Assembly (NCBI RefSeq): GCF_024807035.1
Contig: NZ_JANUCQ010000001.1
Coordinates: forward strand, 371,990-435,989
Length of the DNA stretch: 64,000 bases
Direction of reading: 5' to 3'
Origin: Methanococcus voltae PS
GTDB lineage: Archaea > AGJL01 > Methanococci > Methanococcales > Methanococcaceae
The translations under genes and the position numbers were made by a program. Below are positions 1-9,214 of the stretch, in pieces. Within the stretch, counting starts at the first letter, position 1. Every line of letters begins with the position of its first letter. Below the pieces are notes generated by a model. It was not told the DNA's origin, searched no databases, and worked only from the letters and a program-made list of their open reading frames with translations.

Positions 1-576
1 GATATAATCGGAAAATTGGTCGATAACTTCTTTATTTTGACTTTGCAATACTAGTAAAGATACTAAACCTTGCATAAATCTGTCATCCCTTGAGTATGAA
101 ATGTTGTCATTAAACAGTGAGGGGATAAGTGTACATAATAAGTTAGGGTCCGTAGGGAATATTTTCCAAACTTTTGTAACTGCATTCATCCTAACTAATA
201 CATCAGAGGAATACAATTCTTTCGATAATATTGTATTGTATCTATCTTTTGTATATCTCATACCAGGTTTTGTTAACATATCTCTTGCAATGTTTTTTGT
301 AGCAACTACTTTACTATCTGCCATTTTTAAGATATATGGAAATGCTAAATACGATAGTTCAGGGTATTGTTTTAATATATTGTTAATGGCCCATAGGGCT
401 CTTGTTTGAACAACAGCTTTTGAAGATGTTAATTCCATAATCAAGCTTAATAATGATATTTTAGCATCATAATGATTTTGGAAGATTAAGCCTCCAAGCG
501 TGTTTATTGAGTTTAATTTAGAGTACCAACTATCTTTTTTTAAATTATTTAGCACTTTGGTTAAATTTTCATTCAT
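1..576 (-). CDS. HEAT-repeat-like protein, 3' end cut by the window edge
   Basis: The minus strand is open from an ATG at 576 to the first base of the window, so at least 192 residues are encoded and the C-terminus lies outside. A GAGGGA ribosome binding site sits about 6 bases before the ATG. The translation begins MNENLTKVLNNLKKDSWYSK and is a run of amphipathic helices with recurring units such as VVQTRALWAINNIL and VLVRMNAVTKVWKI. This spacing is typical of HEAT or armadillo-type helical repeats that serve as protein-binding scaffolds. No catalytic motif, signal peptide or membrane segment is visible. The function is unknown; the HEAT assignment is by pattern only. Confidence 0.6.
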   Translation of the reverse strand, partial: MNENLTKVLNNLKKDSWYSKLNSINTLGGLIFQNHYDAKISLLSLIMELTSSKAVVQTRALWAINNILKQYPELSYLAFPYILKMADSKVVATKNIARDMLTKPGMRYTKDRYNTILSKELYSSDVLVRMNAVTKVWKIFPTDPNLLCTLIPSLFNDNISYSRDDRFMQGLVSLLVLQSQNKEVIDQFSDYI

Positions 577-1282
577 AAAATCCCTCAGTTACTCGTTGGT
601 GAAATTTGAATCTCATAATCCTTTTAGTTGAGTGTTTATTATCCATTTTTGGGATATGTTCTATTTTTGTACACTCCTAAATAACCATGGGGTTAAGTAT
701 TATTTGAGATAATAATTGAGATAATAAATATAGATAATAGATAGTTAAAATTCAAATTAATTTATATGACGAAAATAATTAGCACAATATTAATTATATT
801 CTATATTGTGTTATATAATTCTATGTATTATGTTCGATAATGAACAGTATATTTAACAAAATAATATTTTGTAGAAGCATTCTAAATTCTTTAATAAATT
901 AGGTATTACTTACAATTTTATCGTATATATAAGTTACATACTTAACTTGGGTGGCTACATATCTTAAGTTAATACCTTAAATTAAATACAAAAATACATA
1001 AACTTTAGATACATATTTCAAACACTATTAAAAATATTTAAAATTGAGAACTATATAATAAGTAATAAATATATTTAATAATTATAAATTTAACAAGTCT
1101 ACTAATTTGAGTACTGTATTATATTAAATTGTATTAGAGTATATTATAATTCAAAATTTTTAAATTAAAAAATTAGTAAAATAATAAAAGAATAAAAAAT
1201 AAAATCAGCAAATACATAGGCAATAGGAATAAGGCTAAATTTAACGATTAAAATTAGTAATTTAAAATAATTGGTGTAATTT
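577..1282. other. 706-bp A/T-rich spacer between divergent genes
   Basis: This separates the minus-strand HEAT-like gene from rpa on the plus strand. It is almost pure A/T with several TATA-like stretches, for example TATATATAAG near 925-935, so promoters for one or both genes are expected here. A 24-codon ORF at 766-840 has no ribosome binding site and is not called. No RNA gene or convincing repeat was seen. Confidence 0.5.
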
Positions 1283-3214
1283 ATGAATATCGACAAATTA
1301 AAAAATAATATTTTACAAAAAATGTCTCAAGAAGAAATGGATTCTAAAATATCTGAAAAAATAGATGAAGCTTCGGGTTTAATTGATGAAAAAGGAGCTT
1401 TAATGTTGGTTGCTCAAGAGCTAAATATTGAAATTCCTTACGAGGATGACGAAGATTTCGATTATACAATCTCTGATATTTTAGAAGGTCAAAGGGATGT
1501 AGAAGTTACCGGAAGAATAGTCGAAATTTCAAGTATCAAAGAATTTACTAAAAAAGACGGTTCAACCGGCAAATTAGCATCTTTAAGGATTGCTGATAAT
1601 TCAGGGGCTATAAGATTAACTTTGTGGAATGATAAAGCAGATTTAGTCGCAGATTTGAAAAAAGGAAATGTTATAAAAATTGAAAATGCCTTTGCAAGAA
1701 ATTGGAATAATAAAATGGAGTTAAACAGTGGTTCCGAATTATCCATTGAAAGATTGGAAGAATACGACGAATCAAAATATCCAAAAATAAAGGAAAATTA
1801 CAATATTTCAGAATTAGTGGAAAATTTACCTGCAAGCATTGAAGCAACAATTAAACTAGCATATCCATTAAAAGAATTTAACAAAAAAGACGGTTCAACT
1901 GGTTGTTTAAAATCTTTAATATTGGAAGACGAAACTGGGACAATAAGAGCTACATTATGGAACGAATTAGCAAAAATGGAAATTAACACTGCAGATAAAG
2001 TTAAGATTGATGGTTTTGTTAAGCAAGGCTATTCTGGATTGGAAATCTCAATTAACACAATTGAAGTAACTGAAAAAACAGACCCTAATCAAGCTAAAAA
2101 AGTCGATAATTACGTCTCAATTGAAGATTTACCACATTACGATAAAGAACTAGTTTCTGTAAAGGGTAAAATATTAAACAAAAGCATCGTAAGAGAAGTT
2201 GAATTCCCGGACAGAGTTGCAAAAGTCCAAGAAATCAAAGTTTTCGATGGAACCGGTAGCGTTAGAGTAGTATTCTGGGGTAACAATATAACTAAATTAG
2301 ATGATTTAGATGAAGGCGATGAAATTAGCCTTTCAAACTGTAAAACTAAAAAATATATAAACAGAATGACTGACTTAGAAGTTGTTGATTTAACATTTAC
2401 TTTTGCATCAACCATTGAATTGATAGAAAAATCCAAAGTGGAGATTAAATTAAATTCAGTAACTGATTTAGTTGAAAAATTTAATAAAAACGAATTAGAT
2501 GCAGATGATATTTCATTTGGTGCTAAAGTATACTCATCTTACCCTACAAAAGAATTTAATAGGTATGACGGTTCAAAAGGAATGGTAAAATCCGTTGAAT
2601 TAAGTGACGGAGATAATACTGTTAGGATGACTTTATGGGACGATAATACAAACCTAGAAATAACCGAAGGGGACACTTTAAAAATATTACATGCAAAAAT
2701 AAAGGAAAATAACGGTTACTATGACATAAATACCAATAAATATACAAATATTGAAATAAATCCAAAAGATTTAAACTTAGTTTCAATTAGGACACACATC
2801 GTAGATATCAAAGAAGAATCAAAAGTCGAATTACAGGCAACCGTTGTGGACTTCAGAAAACAAGATTTAATATTAAATTTATGTCCAAACTGTAAGAAAA
2901 GGTTATCTATGGTAGACAGTAACTCAGGAATCGGTATTTGTGAAGCTTGCGGAGAAGTTACACCTAATGAGGTTTTAACAGCCACAGTAGTTTTAGATGA
3001 CGGAACCGGAACCATAAACGGCAGAATTTATGAAGCAAACATTTCAAAGTTAACTGGACTTTCAATTGATGAGTTAAAAGAAAAGAATATAGAAGCATTG
3101 AATTTAGCAATCGGTAATGAATACATATTCTATGGTAACGTAACCATGAGAAATGATGACTTAGAATTGAATATCAGAGGTATTCAAGAATTTGATATAA
3201 ATAAAGAATTTTAA
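1283..3214 (+). CDS. rpa: Replication factor A-like single-stranded DNA-binding protein (multi-OB-fold)
   Basis: This binds single-stranded DNA in replication, repair and recombination. The 643 residues hold a chain of OB-folds at about 66-145, 178-262, 280-380 and 395-485, followed by a C-terminal domain with a four-cysteine zinc site (C534-x2-C537 and C553-x2-C556). Three OB-folds carry nearly the same strand-loop motif, KEFTKKDGSTG, KEFNKKDGSTG and KEFNRYDGSKG, each followed by an RxTLW segment. The length and order match the single large RPA of Methanocaldococcus jannaschii (four OB-folds plus zinc finger). A GGTG site precedes the ATG. It is monocistronic and converges on the cbiQ-like gene. 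The N-terminal 60 residues are acidic and helical. Confidence 0.93.
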   Translation: MNIDKLKNNILQKMSQEEMDSKISEKIDEASGLIDEKGALMLVAQELNIEIPYEDDEDFDYTISDILEGQRDVEVTGRIVEISSIKEFTKKDGSTGKLASLRIADNSGAIRLTLWNDKADLVADLKKGNVIKIENAFARNWNNKMELNSGSELSIERLEEYDESKYPKIKENYNISELVENLPASIEATIKLAYPLKEFNKKDGSTGCLKSLILEDETGTIRATLWNELAKMEINTADKVKIDGFVKQGYSGLEISINTIEVTEKTDPNQAKKVDNYVSIEDLPHYDKELVSVKGKILNKSIVREVEFPDRVAKVQEIKVFDGTGSVRVVFWGNNITKLDDLDEGDEISLSNCKTKKYINRMTDLEVVDLTFTFASTIELIEKSKVEIKLNSVTDLVEKFNKNELDADDISFGAKVYSSYPTKEFNRYDGSKGMVKSVELSDGDNTVRMTLWDDNTNLEITEGDTLKILHAKIKENNGYYDINTNKYTNIEINPKDLNLVSIRTHIVDIKEESKVELQATVVDFRKQDLILNLCPNCKKRLSMVDSNSGIGICEACGEVTPNEVLTATVVLDDGTGTINGRIYEANISKLTGLSIDELKEKNIEALNLAIGNEYIFYGNVTMRNDDLELNIRGIQEFDINKEF

Positions 3215-3240
3215 TTAGATTTTAGGGAAAATTTAATAAA

Positions 3241-3267
3241 TTTTAATTCTTATTTTTGCTTTTTTTA
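3241..3267 (+). terminator. Probable T-tract terminator of rpa
   Basis: T-rich runs (TTTTAATTCT, TATTTTTGC, TTTTTTT) begin 27 bases after the rpa stop codon, in the short gap before the convergent cbiQ-like gene. Archaeal RNA polymerase terminates at oligo-U tracts. Inferred from sequence only. Confidence 0.45.
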
Positions 3268-3279
3268 AATGCAATATTT

Positions 3280-4059
3280 TTAAAATAAATTTATATTATA
3301 AAATAATACCAAAATTGGTATTAAAATTATTGGTACGGTATATATTATATCATAAATACTTATTTTATAGTTTAACTCGCAAATATTGGAATTTTCAGAA
3401 TATCCTCTAGAAAGCATCGCGAAATAAGTTCTTTCACCCTGTTCATAGGATTTTACAAATAATGTACCGATTAAATTTCCAATATTTTTTATTTGTAGTT
3501 TATAACTTACTTTTTTATGGTTTTGACACCTAGATTTATGCGATAGGAGTAATTTTTGCATATTTTCAAAAATTAAATAAAGATATCTAATCATCAAACC
3601 AAGTATCATGGACATAAAAGCAGGTAATCCAAGCTTCTTAAGTGCTTCTACTACTTTAAATGTAGGTGTGGTTGATGAAAGTAATACAATACACGTAATG
3701 CTAACAAAAAACTTAGCAAATAATAGTATTCCAAAATTTAACCCTTCTAAAAATACCGGAATTCCGAATAATGAATATATGACAGTTTCACCACGGATAA
3801 ACGGTTGAAATAACACTATAAAAATTCCAAATGGTAATATCATTAATATTCTTAAAATCGTCATTTTCAGGGATAAATTAGATAATAAAAGACTCATGAT
3901 TAAATAAACCTCAAAAAAGGTCATCATGGTTAAATTATTGAATAAGGAACTGCAAAGTATTATAAAAAGTATGGATATCAATTTTACACGCGGGTCTATA
4001 TTATGTATCGGGCTATTTTTCATAGATTCCAATTCAATTAAATATATGTCCCCGTGCAT
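3280..4059 (-). CDS. cbiQ: CbiQ/EcfT-type energy-coupling transmembrane protein of a cobalt or vitamin transporter
   Basis: This is the membrane component that couples an ABC ATPase to substrate capture in CbiMNQO or ECF transporters. About 259 residues follow ATG 4059, which has GGTGA four bases upstream; a more distal ATG at 4074 has no such site. The N-terminus contains NIDPRVKLISILFIILC, characteristic of CbiQ, followed by five or so hydrophobic helices. The cytoplasmic region contains YEQGERTYFAMLSRGY, matching the conserved R-G signature that contacts the ATPase. No CbiM, CbiN or CbiO gene is adjacent, so partners must be encoded elsewhere. The upstream gene on the same strand is the corrin methyltransferase cbiH, which favours cobalt as the substrate (inference). 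Confidence 0.82.
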   Translation of the reverse strand: MHGDIYLIELESMKNSPIHNIDPRVKLISILFIILCSSLFNNLTMMTFFEVYLIMSLLLSNLSLKMTILRILMILPFGIFIVLFQPFIRGETVIYSLFGIPVFLEGLNFGILLFAKFFVSITCIVLLSSTTPTFKVVEALKKLGLPAFMSMILGLMIRYLYLIFENMQKLLLSHKSRCQNHKKVSYKLQIKNIGNLIGTLFVKSYEQGERTYFAMLSRGYSENSNICELNYKISIYDIIYTVPIILIPILVLFYNINLF

Positions 4060-4289
4060 TTTTTCACCATACAAATCGTTTATTATTAGAACTATATTTG
4101 ATAATTTAATAATACTATTTTTTTAAAAGTATTATCTACTATATTTTTATTATTTATATATTTGTATTATTTTAAAATAATCTTTAATTTACTAAAATTA
4201 ACTTAAAAAATCTAATAATTCCCAAAATAAGTTAAAATAGTGTTAATATGATAATAAAATATTATATATTATATTATTGGGTCATTTAC

Positions 4290-5051
4290 TTATTCATTGT
4301 CAATATATTTCTTAAAGTAACCTCTAGGGGTTATCATTTTTCCATCGATTACTTTTGTATTGGTATTTCCTATAATAAGCGTAGTTTTCATATCTATATA
4401 TTCCATATACTCTTCTAAATTATCTAATAGTTCGTTAATGGTAGTTATTCTAAATTCTTCAGTATCTCGACCTGCATTTTTTACAATGCCGATAATATAG
4501 TTAACGTCCCTATCCTGAGAATATGACTTTATAAAATCCATGGTTTGTAAAAAAGGGTCTTTACGCTTTGTACTAAGTGGATTGTATAATGAAATAACAA
4601 AATCTCCCTCTAAAGCACAAAGAATCCTTTTCATAATAATTTCAAAAGGAGTTAACAAATCGCTTAAGCTAATTGTAACAAAATCATGATTTAAAGGAGC
4701 TCCTAAAATTGAAGAACACATATTTGCGGAAGATAGCCCCGCAACTGTTTTAATTTCTACACCGTAGTCATATTCTCTGTTTAATTCATAGGCTAATGAT
4801 GCCATACCATAGATGGTAGCATCACCACTCGAAACAAGTGCTACATTTTCACTTTTGGATTTTTCCAATGCAAATTTAACTCTATCGATTTCTTTGGTCA
4901 TACCAGTACTGTGTACGGGTTTACCATAAGATTCTACAAATTCTTTATAGCCTAAATAGCACACTATCGAATCTACACTTTTTAATACTTCATCAGCTTC
5001 TTTTGTGATATATTGATTGTTCCCTGGACCTGTTCCTATAACATATAACAT
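4290..5051 (-). CDS. cbiH: Cobalt-precorrin-3 C17-methyltransferase
   Basis: This transfers a methyl group from S-adenosylmethionine to C17 with ring contraction in the anaerobic corrin pathway, supplying the cobamide needed by methanogenesis. The 253 residues form a complete tetrapyrrole methylase domain: the SAM-binding GTGPG loop is at 6-10, a VSSGDATIYGMA segment lies near 84-95, and SLYNPLSTKR and a PRGYF ending are typical of the CobJ/CbiH branch. The ATG has GGTG upstream. It lies about 230 bp upstream of the cbiQ-like gene on the same strand; a shared transcript is possible. A four-copy 10-bp repeat lies just upstream. Confidence 0.9.
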   Translation of the reverse strand: MLYVIGTGPGNNQYITKEADEVLKSVDSIVCYLGYKEFVESYGKPVHSTGMTKEIDRVKFALEKSKSENVALVSSGDATIYGMASLAYELNREYDYGVEIKTVAGLSSANMCSSILGAPLNHDFVTISLSDLLTPFEIIMKRILCALEGDFVISLYNPLSTKRKDPFLQTMDFIKSYSQDRDVNYIIGIVKNAGRDTEEFRITTINELLDNLEEYMEYIDMKTTLIIGNTNTKVIDGKMITPRGYFKKYIDNE

Positions 5052-5371
5052 ATTTACACCATAATTATAAAATATATAATAATATACAATATGATATTAT
5101 TTTAGATTATTTTAGATTATTTTAGATTATTTTAGATTATTTTTAATTTATTAATGTACTGTTTTTAAACTAGTATCTTTTCCTACTATATATTATTTTT
5201 TTATTACTATTCCCTATATAAATCGTATATAATAAATTTACATAAAAATTTACATAAAATTAAGATATAATCTTTAAATTAAAAATGAAAAAAGAGTAGA
5301 AAGATATTAATTTAATATTTATTTTACCATTGGGTTATTACTTTATTTTTAATTATTTTTTTATTTTTAAT
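5052..5371. other. 320-bp A/T-rich spacer upstream of cbiH
   Basis: This lies between cbiH and the end of the chagasin-repeat gene, both on the minus strand. It holds the four-copy 10-bp tandem repeat annotated separately and T/A-rich tracts. No gene was seen. Confidence 0.5.
5101..5140. repeat. Four tandem copies of a 10-bp unit (TTTAGATTAT)
   Basis: Four exact copies run from 5101 to 5140, about 50 bases upstream of the cbiH start codon, so the array lies in the promoter or leader region of that gene. The 10-bp period is close to one helical turn. It may be a regulatory site or only a microsatellite. Confidence 0.85.
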
Positions 5372-7459
5372 TTAATTAACGTAAACAGTCAATAAATATT
5401 CTAAAATTGGTTCTTCTTCCCAACTTCTCTTATATTCAAATTTAATTGTCGTAGAGCCTTTTCCTACTCCTTCAAATACCCAGAATTTAGTTCCGCCACT
5501 ACCTAAGAGTTGGATGTCATTTGGAACGTATTTTTCTTCATTTACCCTAACGACGTTTTCATCATCGATAAAGTAGTACCAAGTATAACCAGTAGTTGGA
5601 TTTTCAGGTAATTCCAAGATGAAATCTTGACCTAACTCAATTCCTTTGTATGATGTGGTATAACTTGGCATAATTGTTAAATTATAAGTCATAGTTTTGA
5701 ATACATAACCACTGGCATTTACATATTCAAAGATTACAGGTATATCTTCCGACCTAGTTGCTTTTAAAATCCAAGTGTTATATCCTTTATCTTCTATTGG
5801 TAATATTCCATTTGCAGACGTCGTATCAGGTATATAGTCTTCATCTACTACCCGTACACCTGTATAATAAGGGCTTAATTTCCAGGTTTTATCTCTATCT
5901 CCATCGTATAATTTTATATCAAACGTTTTATCTTTAGGTAATATTATATTAACCGTATCTGAGCCCTCTGATTCAAGTGCTACGTCATAACTTTCCCCAA
6001 TTATTTTTATTTCATAGAATATATTTCTAACAGATGTATTTTCAAAAGTTCTACCATTCATAAATTTGAGTGAAGAAGTTCCTTCTCTTACCGCTTTAAA
6101 TTTCCAGACGTGACTTCCCCCCTGCCCTACAACTCCTAATATATTTTTATTTGGAATGTATTCTTCACTTAGCAACTCTAGTTTATTATCTTTAATATAT
6201 TGCCATTCGTAACCGGTTGTAGGATTTTCATTGAGTGATACTTCTACCACATCGCCCAATTTAACGATTTTCTCAATGTACTCGGAATCTGGAATTATCG
6301 CACATCCATAATCATTACATTGAACAACATCTCCACTTGGAGCGTATAATTTAAACTGTGCATCAACGTAACAAGGCATAGTACCGCTTAATTCCCAAAT
6401 TTCCATACCTGGGCTTGGACCTACTATCATGGGGTCTCTATTGTATGGCATAAATCCTTTTTCGCCTATCATTAAGCCTTTCCGATATTGTGAATAATTT
6501 TGTAATCCAGTACAATTCTGATAATTGTAGTTATATTTCCAAAAAAATCCAGTTGATGGATTTTCGTTCAACATAACGTATTGAGTATATCCTTGCGGTA
6601 TGTATCGATTTACAGTTTCATTTACCGAAACTATGTATTCCCTAGTCATTAAAGCCTTTGAATTGCTTTCATCCCAGTATGTGAATCTAACTTTTGATAA
6701 ACCCGGTTTAGCACCTTTTATATACCATGTATTTACAGGACCTAAATTATAACCTTGATTATCGTCGTATTCAACGTATTCTATATTGGCAGCGTCCCCA
6801 TCTATCTCCGCAACCCATTTATAACCCATGCCACTTTTAGACATAAAACTTGGATTTATTATTTCTGAAACCCCTATTTCTTTTAAAATAGGCATGCCTT
6901 CATCTAAAATGGTAAAATGATATCCTATCATTTCAACTGGTTCTTCAAGTCCTTCTTGACCCATTCTAGCTTTGTAGAACATTGCATAAGGTTCTGAAGG
7001 AACCTGACTTTTAATGTAGTACTCGTGATATCCTCCACTACCTATCAATCCTTCTTCAGAATTTTGATACATATGATAGCCTTTATCAGTTATAAAGCCT
7101 GCTTCATTCGTATCTGTTGAATAATACCATTTATAGCCCGTAGATGGGTTTTCTGATAATCTTATTATGTATACTTCATCTTTTGCTAATTCCTGACGTA
7201 TCATTTTCATATTGCCATATTGTGACAAATTTCCATCGTAAGGGCAAAATTCATTCATATTGGAATAATCATACTCTAAACAATTACAGTATTGACCTTG
7301 ACCCATTCCAGGTCCCCAAGTATAATATTCGCCTAGTTCTTTTTTTACCATATTCAAATCTTTATTTCCAAGGTTGTAATTTGAATTTTCAGCAAAAACA
7401 ATCCCCGAACTTGCTAGTAGTAGCAATAATCCTATCAAATGATAAATCTTTAAATTCAT
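5372..7459 (-). CDS. Secreted protein with about six tandem chagasin-like (inhibitor I42) domains
   Basis: The 695-residue protein starts with a clear signal peptide (about 1-23, ending VFA). The rest is a string of chagasin-type beta domains. The hallmark NPxTGYxW loop appears at 102-111 (ENPSTGYKW), 299-307 (ENPSTGFFW), 410-419 (ENPTTGYEW) and 618-627 (ENPTTGYTW). The partner GxGG loop is at 140-143, 445-448 and 653-656. Two further domains, about 190-283 and 500-597, are degenerate. Chagasin-family proteins inhibit C1 cysteine proteases by inserting these loops in the active site. Seven cysteines (58, 60, 72, 316, 363, 381, 386) could form disulfides. Family members usually have one domain, so this architecture is unusual. 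It appears monocistronic. Inhibition of any protease is inference. Confidence 0.85.
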   Translation of the reverse strand: MNLKIYHLIGLLLLLASSGIVFAENSNYNLGNKDLNMVKKELGEYYTWGPGMGQGQYCNCLEYDYSNMNEFCPYDGNLSQYGNMKMIRQELAKDEVYIIRLSENPSTGYKWYYSTDTNEAGFITDKGYHMYQNSEEGLIGSGGYHEYYIKSQVPSEPYAMFYKARMGQEGLEEPVEMIGYHFTILDEGMPILKEIGVSEIINPSFMSKSGMGYKWVAEIDGDAANIEYVEYDDNQGYNLGPVNTWYIKGAKPGLSKVRFTYWDESNSKALMTREYIVSVNETVNRYIPQGYTQYVMLNENPSTGFFWKYNYNYQNCTGLQNYSQYRKGLMIGEKGFMPYNRDPMIVGPSPGMEIWELSGTMPCYVDAQFKLYAPSGDVVQCNDYGCAIIPDSEYIEKIVKLGDVVEVSLNENPTTGYEWQYIKDNKLELLSEEYIPNKNILGVVGQGGSHVWKFKAVREGTSSLKFMNGRTFENTSVRNIFYEIKIIGESYDVALESEGSDTVNIILPKDKTFDIKLYDGDRDKTWKLSPYYTGVRVVDEDYIPDTTSANGILPIEDKGYNTWILKATRSEDIPVIFEYVNASGYVFKTMTYNLTIMPSYTTSYKGIELGQDFILELPENPTTGYTWYYFIDDENVVRVNEEKYVPNDIQLLGSGGTKFWVFEGVGKGSTTIKFEYKRSWEEEPILEYLLTVYVN

Positions 7460-7825
7460 TATTTCCCCTCCTTACAATATATAATTTTATTTTTTTTCAT
7501 TTATGTATCTATCTTTGAACCAATTGAAAATTTAAGGTATTGAAAATTTTAATGCCATTTGTTAAAAAAATGACAAGTAATAAAAATAATTAGACCCATA
7601 TAGAAATATACTAGTTTTACAATTCAAAAATATTCATACATTATAATTATATTTGCAAATAATCAAACAATTAATTAGTTAATCAATTAATCAATTAATC
7701 AAGTAAATACTATTAATTCGGAATACTTAATTAAATTTAACTAAAGTTAACTAAAGTTTTGATTTTGTAAAATTATGTTAAATATACTTTGTTCAGTTTT
7801 ATTGAACCAATATTCTGGGGGGAAT
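7460..7825. other. 366-bp divergent promoter region
   Basis: This lies between the chagasin-repeat gene (minus) and a small hypothetical gene (plus). It is A/T-rich, with an 8-bp repeat AATTAATC about three times near 7678-7703. Promoters for both genes are expected. A GGAGGGG-type ribosome binding site for the minus-strand gene lies just after 7460. No RNA gene was seen. Confidence 0.45.
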
Positions 7826-8275
7826 ATGAGTAAAAGTATCAAAAAAGATAAGATTAGCGTCAAAAGTGATTTAGACGTATCTAATTCCGAATATACTGTC
7901 GGGGATTTAGATGAGGAAACTGCTTTGAGAAATCAAATGTTATCCAAAGGAATTGTAGATGTCTCAAAATATGCAAAAAGAAGGGGCGTCATATTACCAG
8001 TATATCTTTCAAATAATAGTTATGCTAAATTATGTGAAAATTGTGAAGAAACATCATATTTTAGTAAATTATACGGACTTTTAAAAGATTTTAGACTTAT
8101 TATACAAGAAGAAAAGAAACCTTTCATAATGTTTAGACATAGTATTGATAACGAAACCTTAGAATTTATGGCAATATTGTATAACGAAGATAGCGAAAAA
8201 GCTTGGTATTTAGTATCGCCAGAGTATTCATTCTATAATTATATGCAAGATTTAAAATTAGATTCTAAAAATTAA
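7826..8275 (+). CDS. Hypothetical protein, soluble, 149 residues
   Basis: I do not recognise this family. ATG 7826 is chosen because it is preceded by a run of six G (GGGGGGAATATG). An upstream in-frame ATG at 7775 would add 17 hydrophobic residues with no ribosome binding site. The N-terminal 30 residues are Lys/Ser/Asp-rich and probably disordered. A compact alpha/beta region follows, with MLSKGIVDVSKYAKRRG near 46-62, two cysteines in KLCENCEE, and a C-terminal beta-rich part with AILYNEDSEKAWYLVSPEY. There is no signal peptide or membrane segment. It stands alone between a divergent and a downstream gene. Confidence 0.7.
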   Translation: MSKSIKKDKISVKSDLDVSNSEYTVGDLDEETALRNQMLSKGIVDVSKYAKRRGVILPVYLSNNSYAKLCENCEETSYFSKLYGLLKDFRLIIQEEKKPFIMFRHSIDNETLEFMAILYNEDSEKAWYLVSPEYSFYNYMQDLKLDSKN

Positions 8276-8309
8276 AGTATTTTAACTTATTTTAAATTAC
8301 TTTATTAAT

Positions 8310-8341
8310 CTTTATTTTTTATTTTTTATTTTATTTTTTAG
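8310..8341 (+). terminator. Probable T-tract terminator
   Basis: Repeated T6 runs separated by single A residues follow the hypothetical gene ending at 8275, consistent with archaeal oligo-U termination. Confidence 0.4.
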
Positions 8342-8470
8342 CTATTTTAATATCCTAATATACCATTTTTATAATACATTATTTTAATAACCAAAATTGT
8401 ATTAAACCTCTATTTTAATATTAATATATATGAATTAATAATCTAATAAAATTAATTCTGAGGTGATACC

Positions 8471-9214
8471 TTGATTGAAATAATAGTGAATCAGGATAAA
8501 TGCTTAGGATATAAAGAATGTGGATTGTGCGTAAATATTTGTGAAGAAAGCATATTGGTACCAGACGAGGAAACGGGGAAAGTAAAAGTAGATCCGGATA
8601 AAAAAGTCAATTGCGATGGTTTAGGAAACTGTTTAGACGTATGTCCGGTAGATGCTTTAACCATAATATGCGATGATGGAAAAAGTGCTTGCGAGCATGC
8701 AACTTCAGAAGGTCACAGTCATGGAAAAGGCTGTTCTTGCCCAAGTTCCGCACCTATGAGCTTAGACAGAACAAAAAGAGCAGAAACTTTAAGTCACAGA
8801 ATAACGAGTACAGATAATAAAGAATCAGGAAACACTTGTGAATGTAATATAGAGCCAAAATTAGCAAATTGGCCGGTTCAATTACACTTATTGTCAGAAA
8901 ATGCACCATATTTAAAAGATGCACATCTTTTGGTAGCAGCCGATTGTGTACCGTTTACATATGCCGATTTCCACAATAAATTATTAGATGGGAAGATATT
9001 GGCTATAGGATGTCCTAAATTGGACGAAATAAGTGATTATGAACGAAAAATAAGGGCAATGGTAGAAAAAAACAATATTAAAAAAGTGACCGTGGCTATT
9101 ATGGAGGTACCTTGTTGTAGCTCGATGTATTCACTTGTTAAAAATGCTTTAGAAGGTCTAGACGTTGAAATAAATAAAATAGTTATTGCTATAAATGGTA
9201 GTATTAAGGAATAA
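8471..9214 (+). CDS. Dicluster ferredoxin-like protein with a C-terminal cysteine domain
   Basis: This is a predicted electron-transfer protein. It starts at TTG 8471, preceded by GAGGTGAT. The N-terminal domain has two 4Fe-4S binding patterns: C11, C17, C20, C24, and C48, C54, C58 with a following C67. A linker contains HSHGKGCSC, which may bind metal. The C-terminal half (about 115-247) begins WPVQLHLLSENAPYL and contains AADCVPFTY, AIGCPKLDE and EVPCCSSM. This architecture occurs widely in anaerobes as an uncharacterised ferredoxin-like protein; I know of no settled function. It has its own spacer on both sides and is probably monocistronic. Confidence 0.8.
   Translation: MIEIIVNQDKCLGYKECGLCVNICEESILVPDEETGKVKVDPDKKVNCDGLGNCLDVCPVDALTIICDDGKSACEHATSEGHSHGKGCSCPSSAPMSLDRTKRAETLSHRITSTDNKESGNTCECNIEPKLANWPVQLHLLSENAPYLKDAHLLVAADCVPFTYADFHNKLLDGKILAIGCPKLDEISDYERKIRAMVEKNNIKKVTVAIMEVPCCSSMYSLVKNALEGLDVEINKIVIAINGSIKE

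Noticed and set aside
766-840. 24-codon hydrophobic ORF in the rpa upstream spacer
   Set aside because: No ribosome binding site, composition as expected from A/T-rich DNA, no conserved pattern.
2137-2436. Minus-strand ORFs of about 100 codons inside rpa
   Set aside because: Antisense to well-supported OB-folds with no start signals of their own.
4059-4074. ATG 4074 as the start of the CbiQ-like protein
   Set aside because: The ATG at 4059 has GGTGA at the right distance, and the upstream ATG overlaps that site.
5101-5140. Short tandem repeats as a CRISPR array (also 21274-21328 and 57541-57574)
   Set aside because: Units are only 9-12 bp with no unique spacers, and no cas genes are present.
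7144-7518. Plus-strand ORF of 124 codons across the start of the chagasin-repeat gene
   Set aside because: It lies antisense to a convincing protein with a signal peptide and repeated domains; its sequence has no motif and no ribosome binding site.
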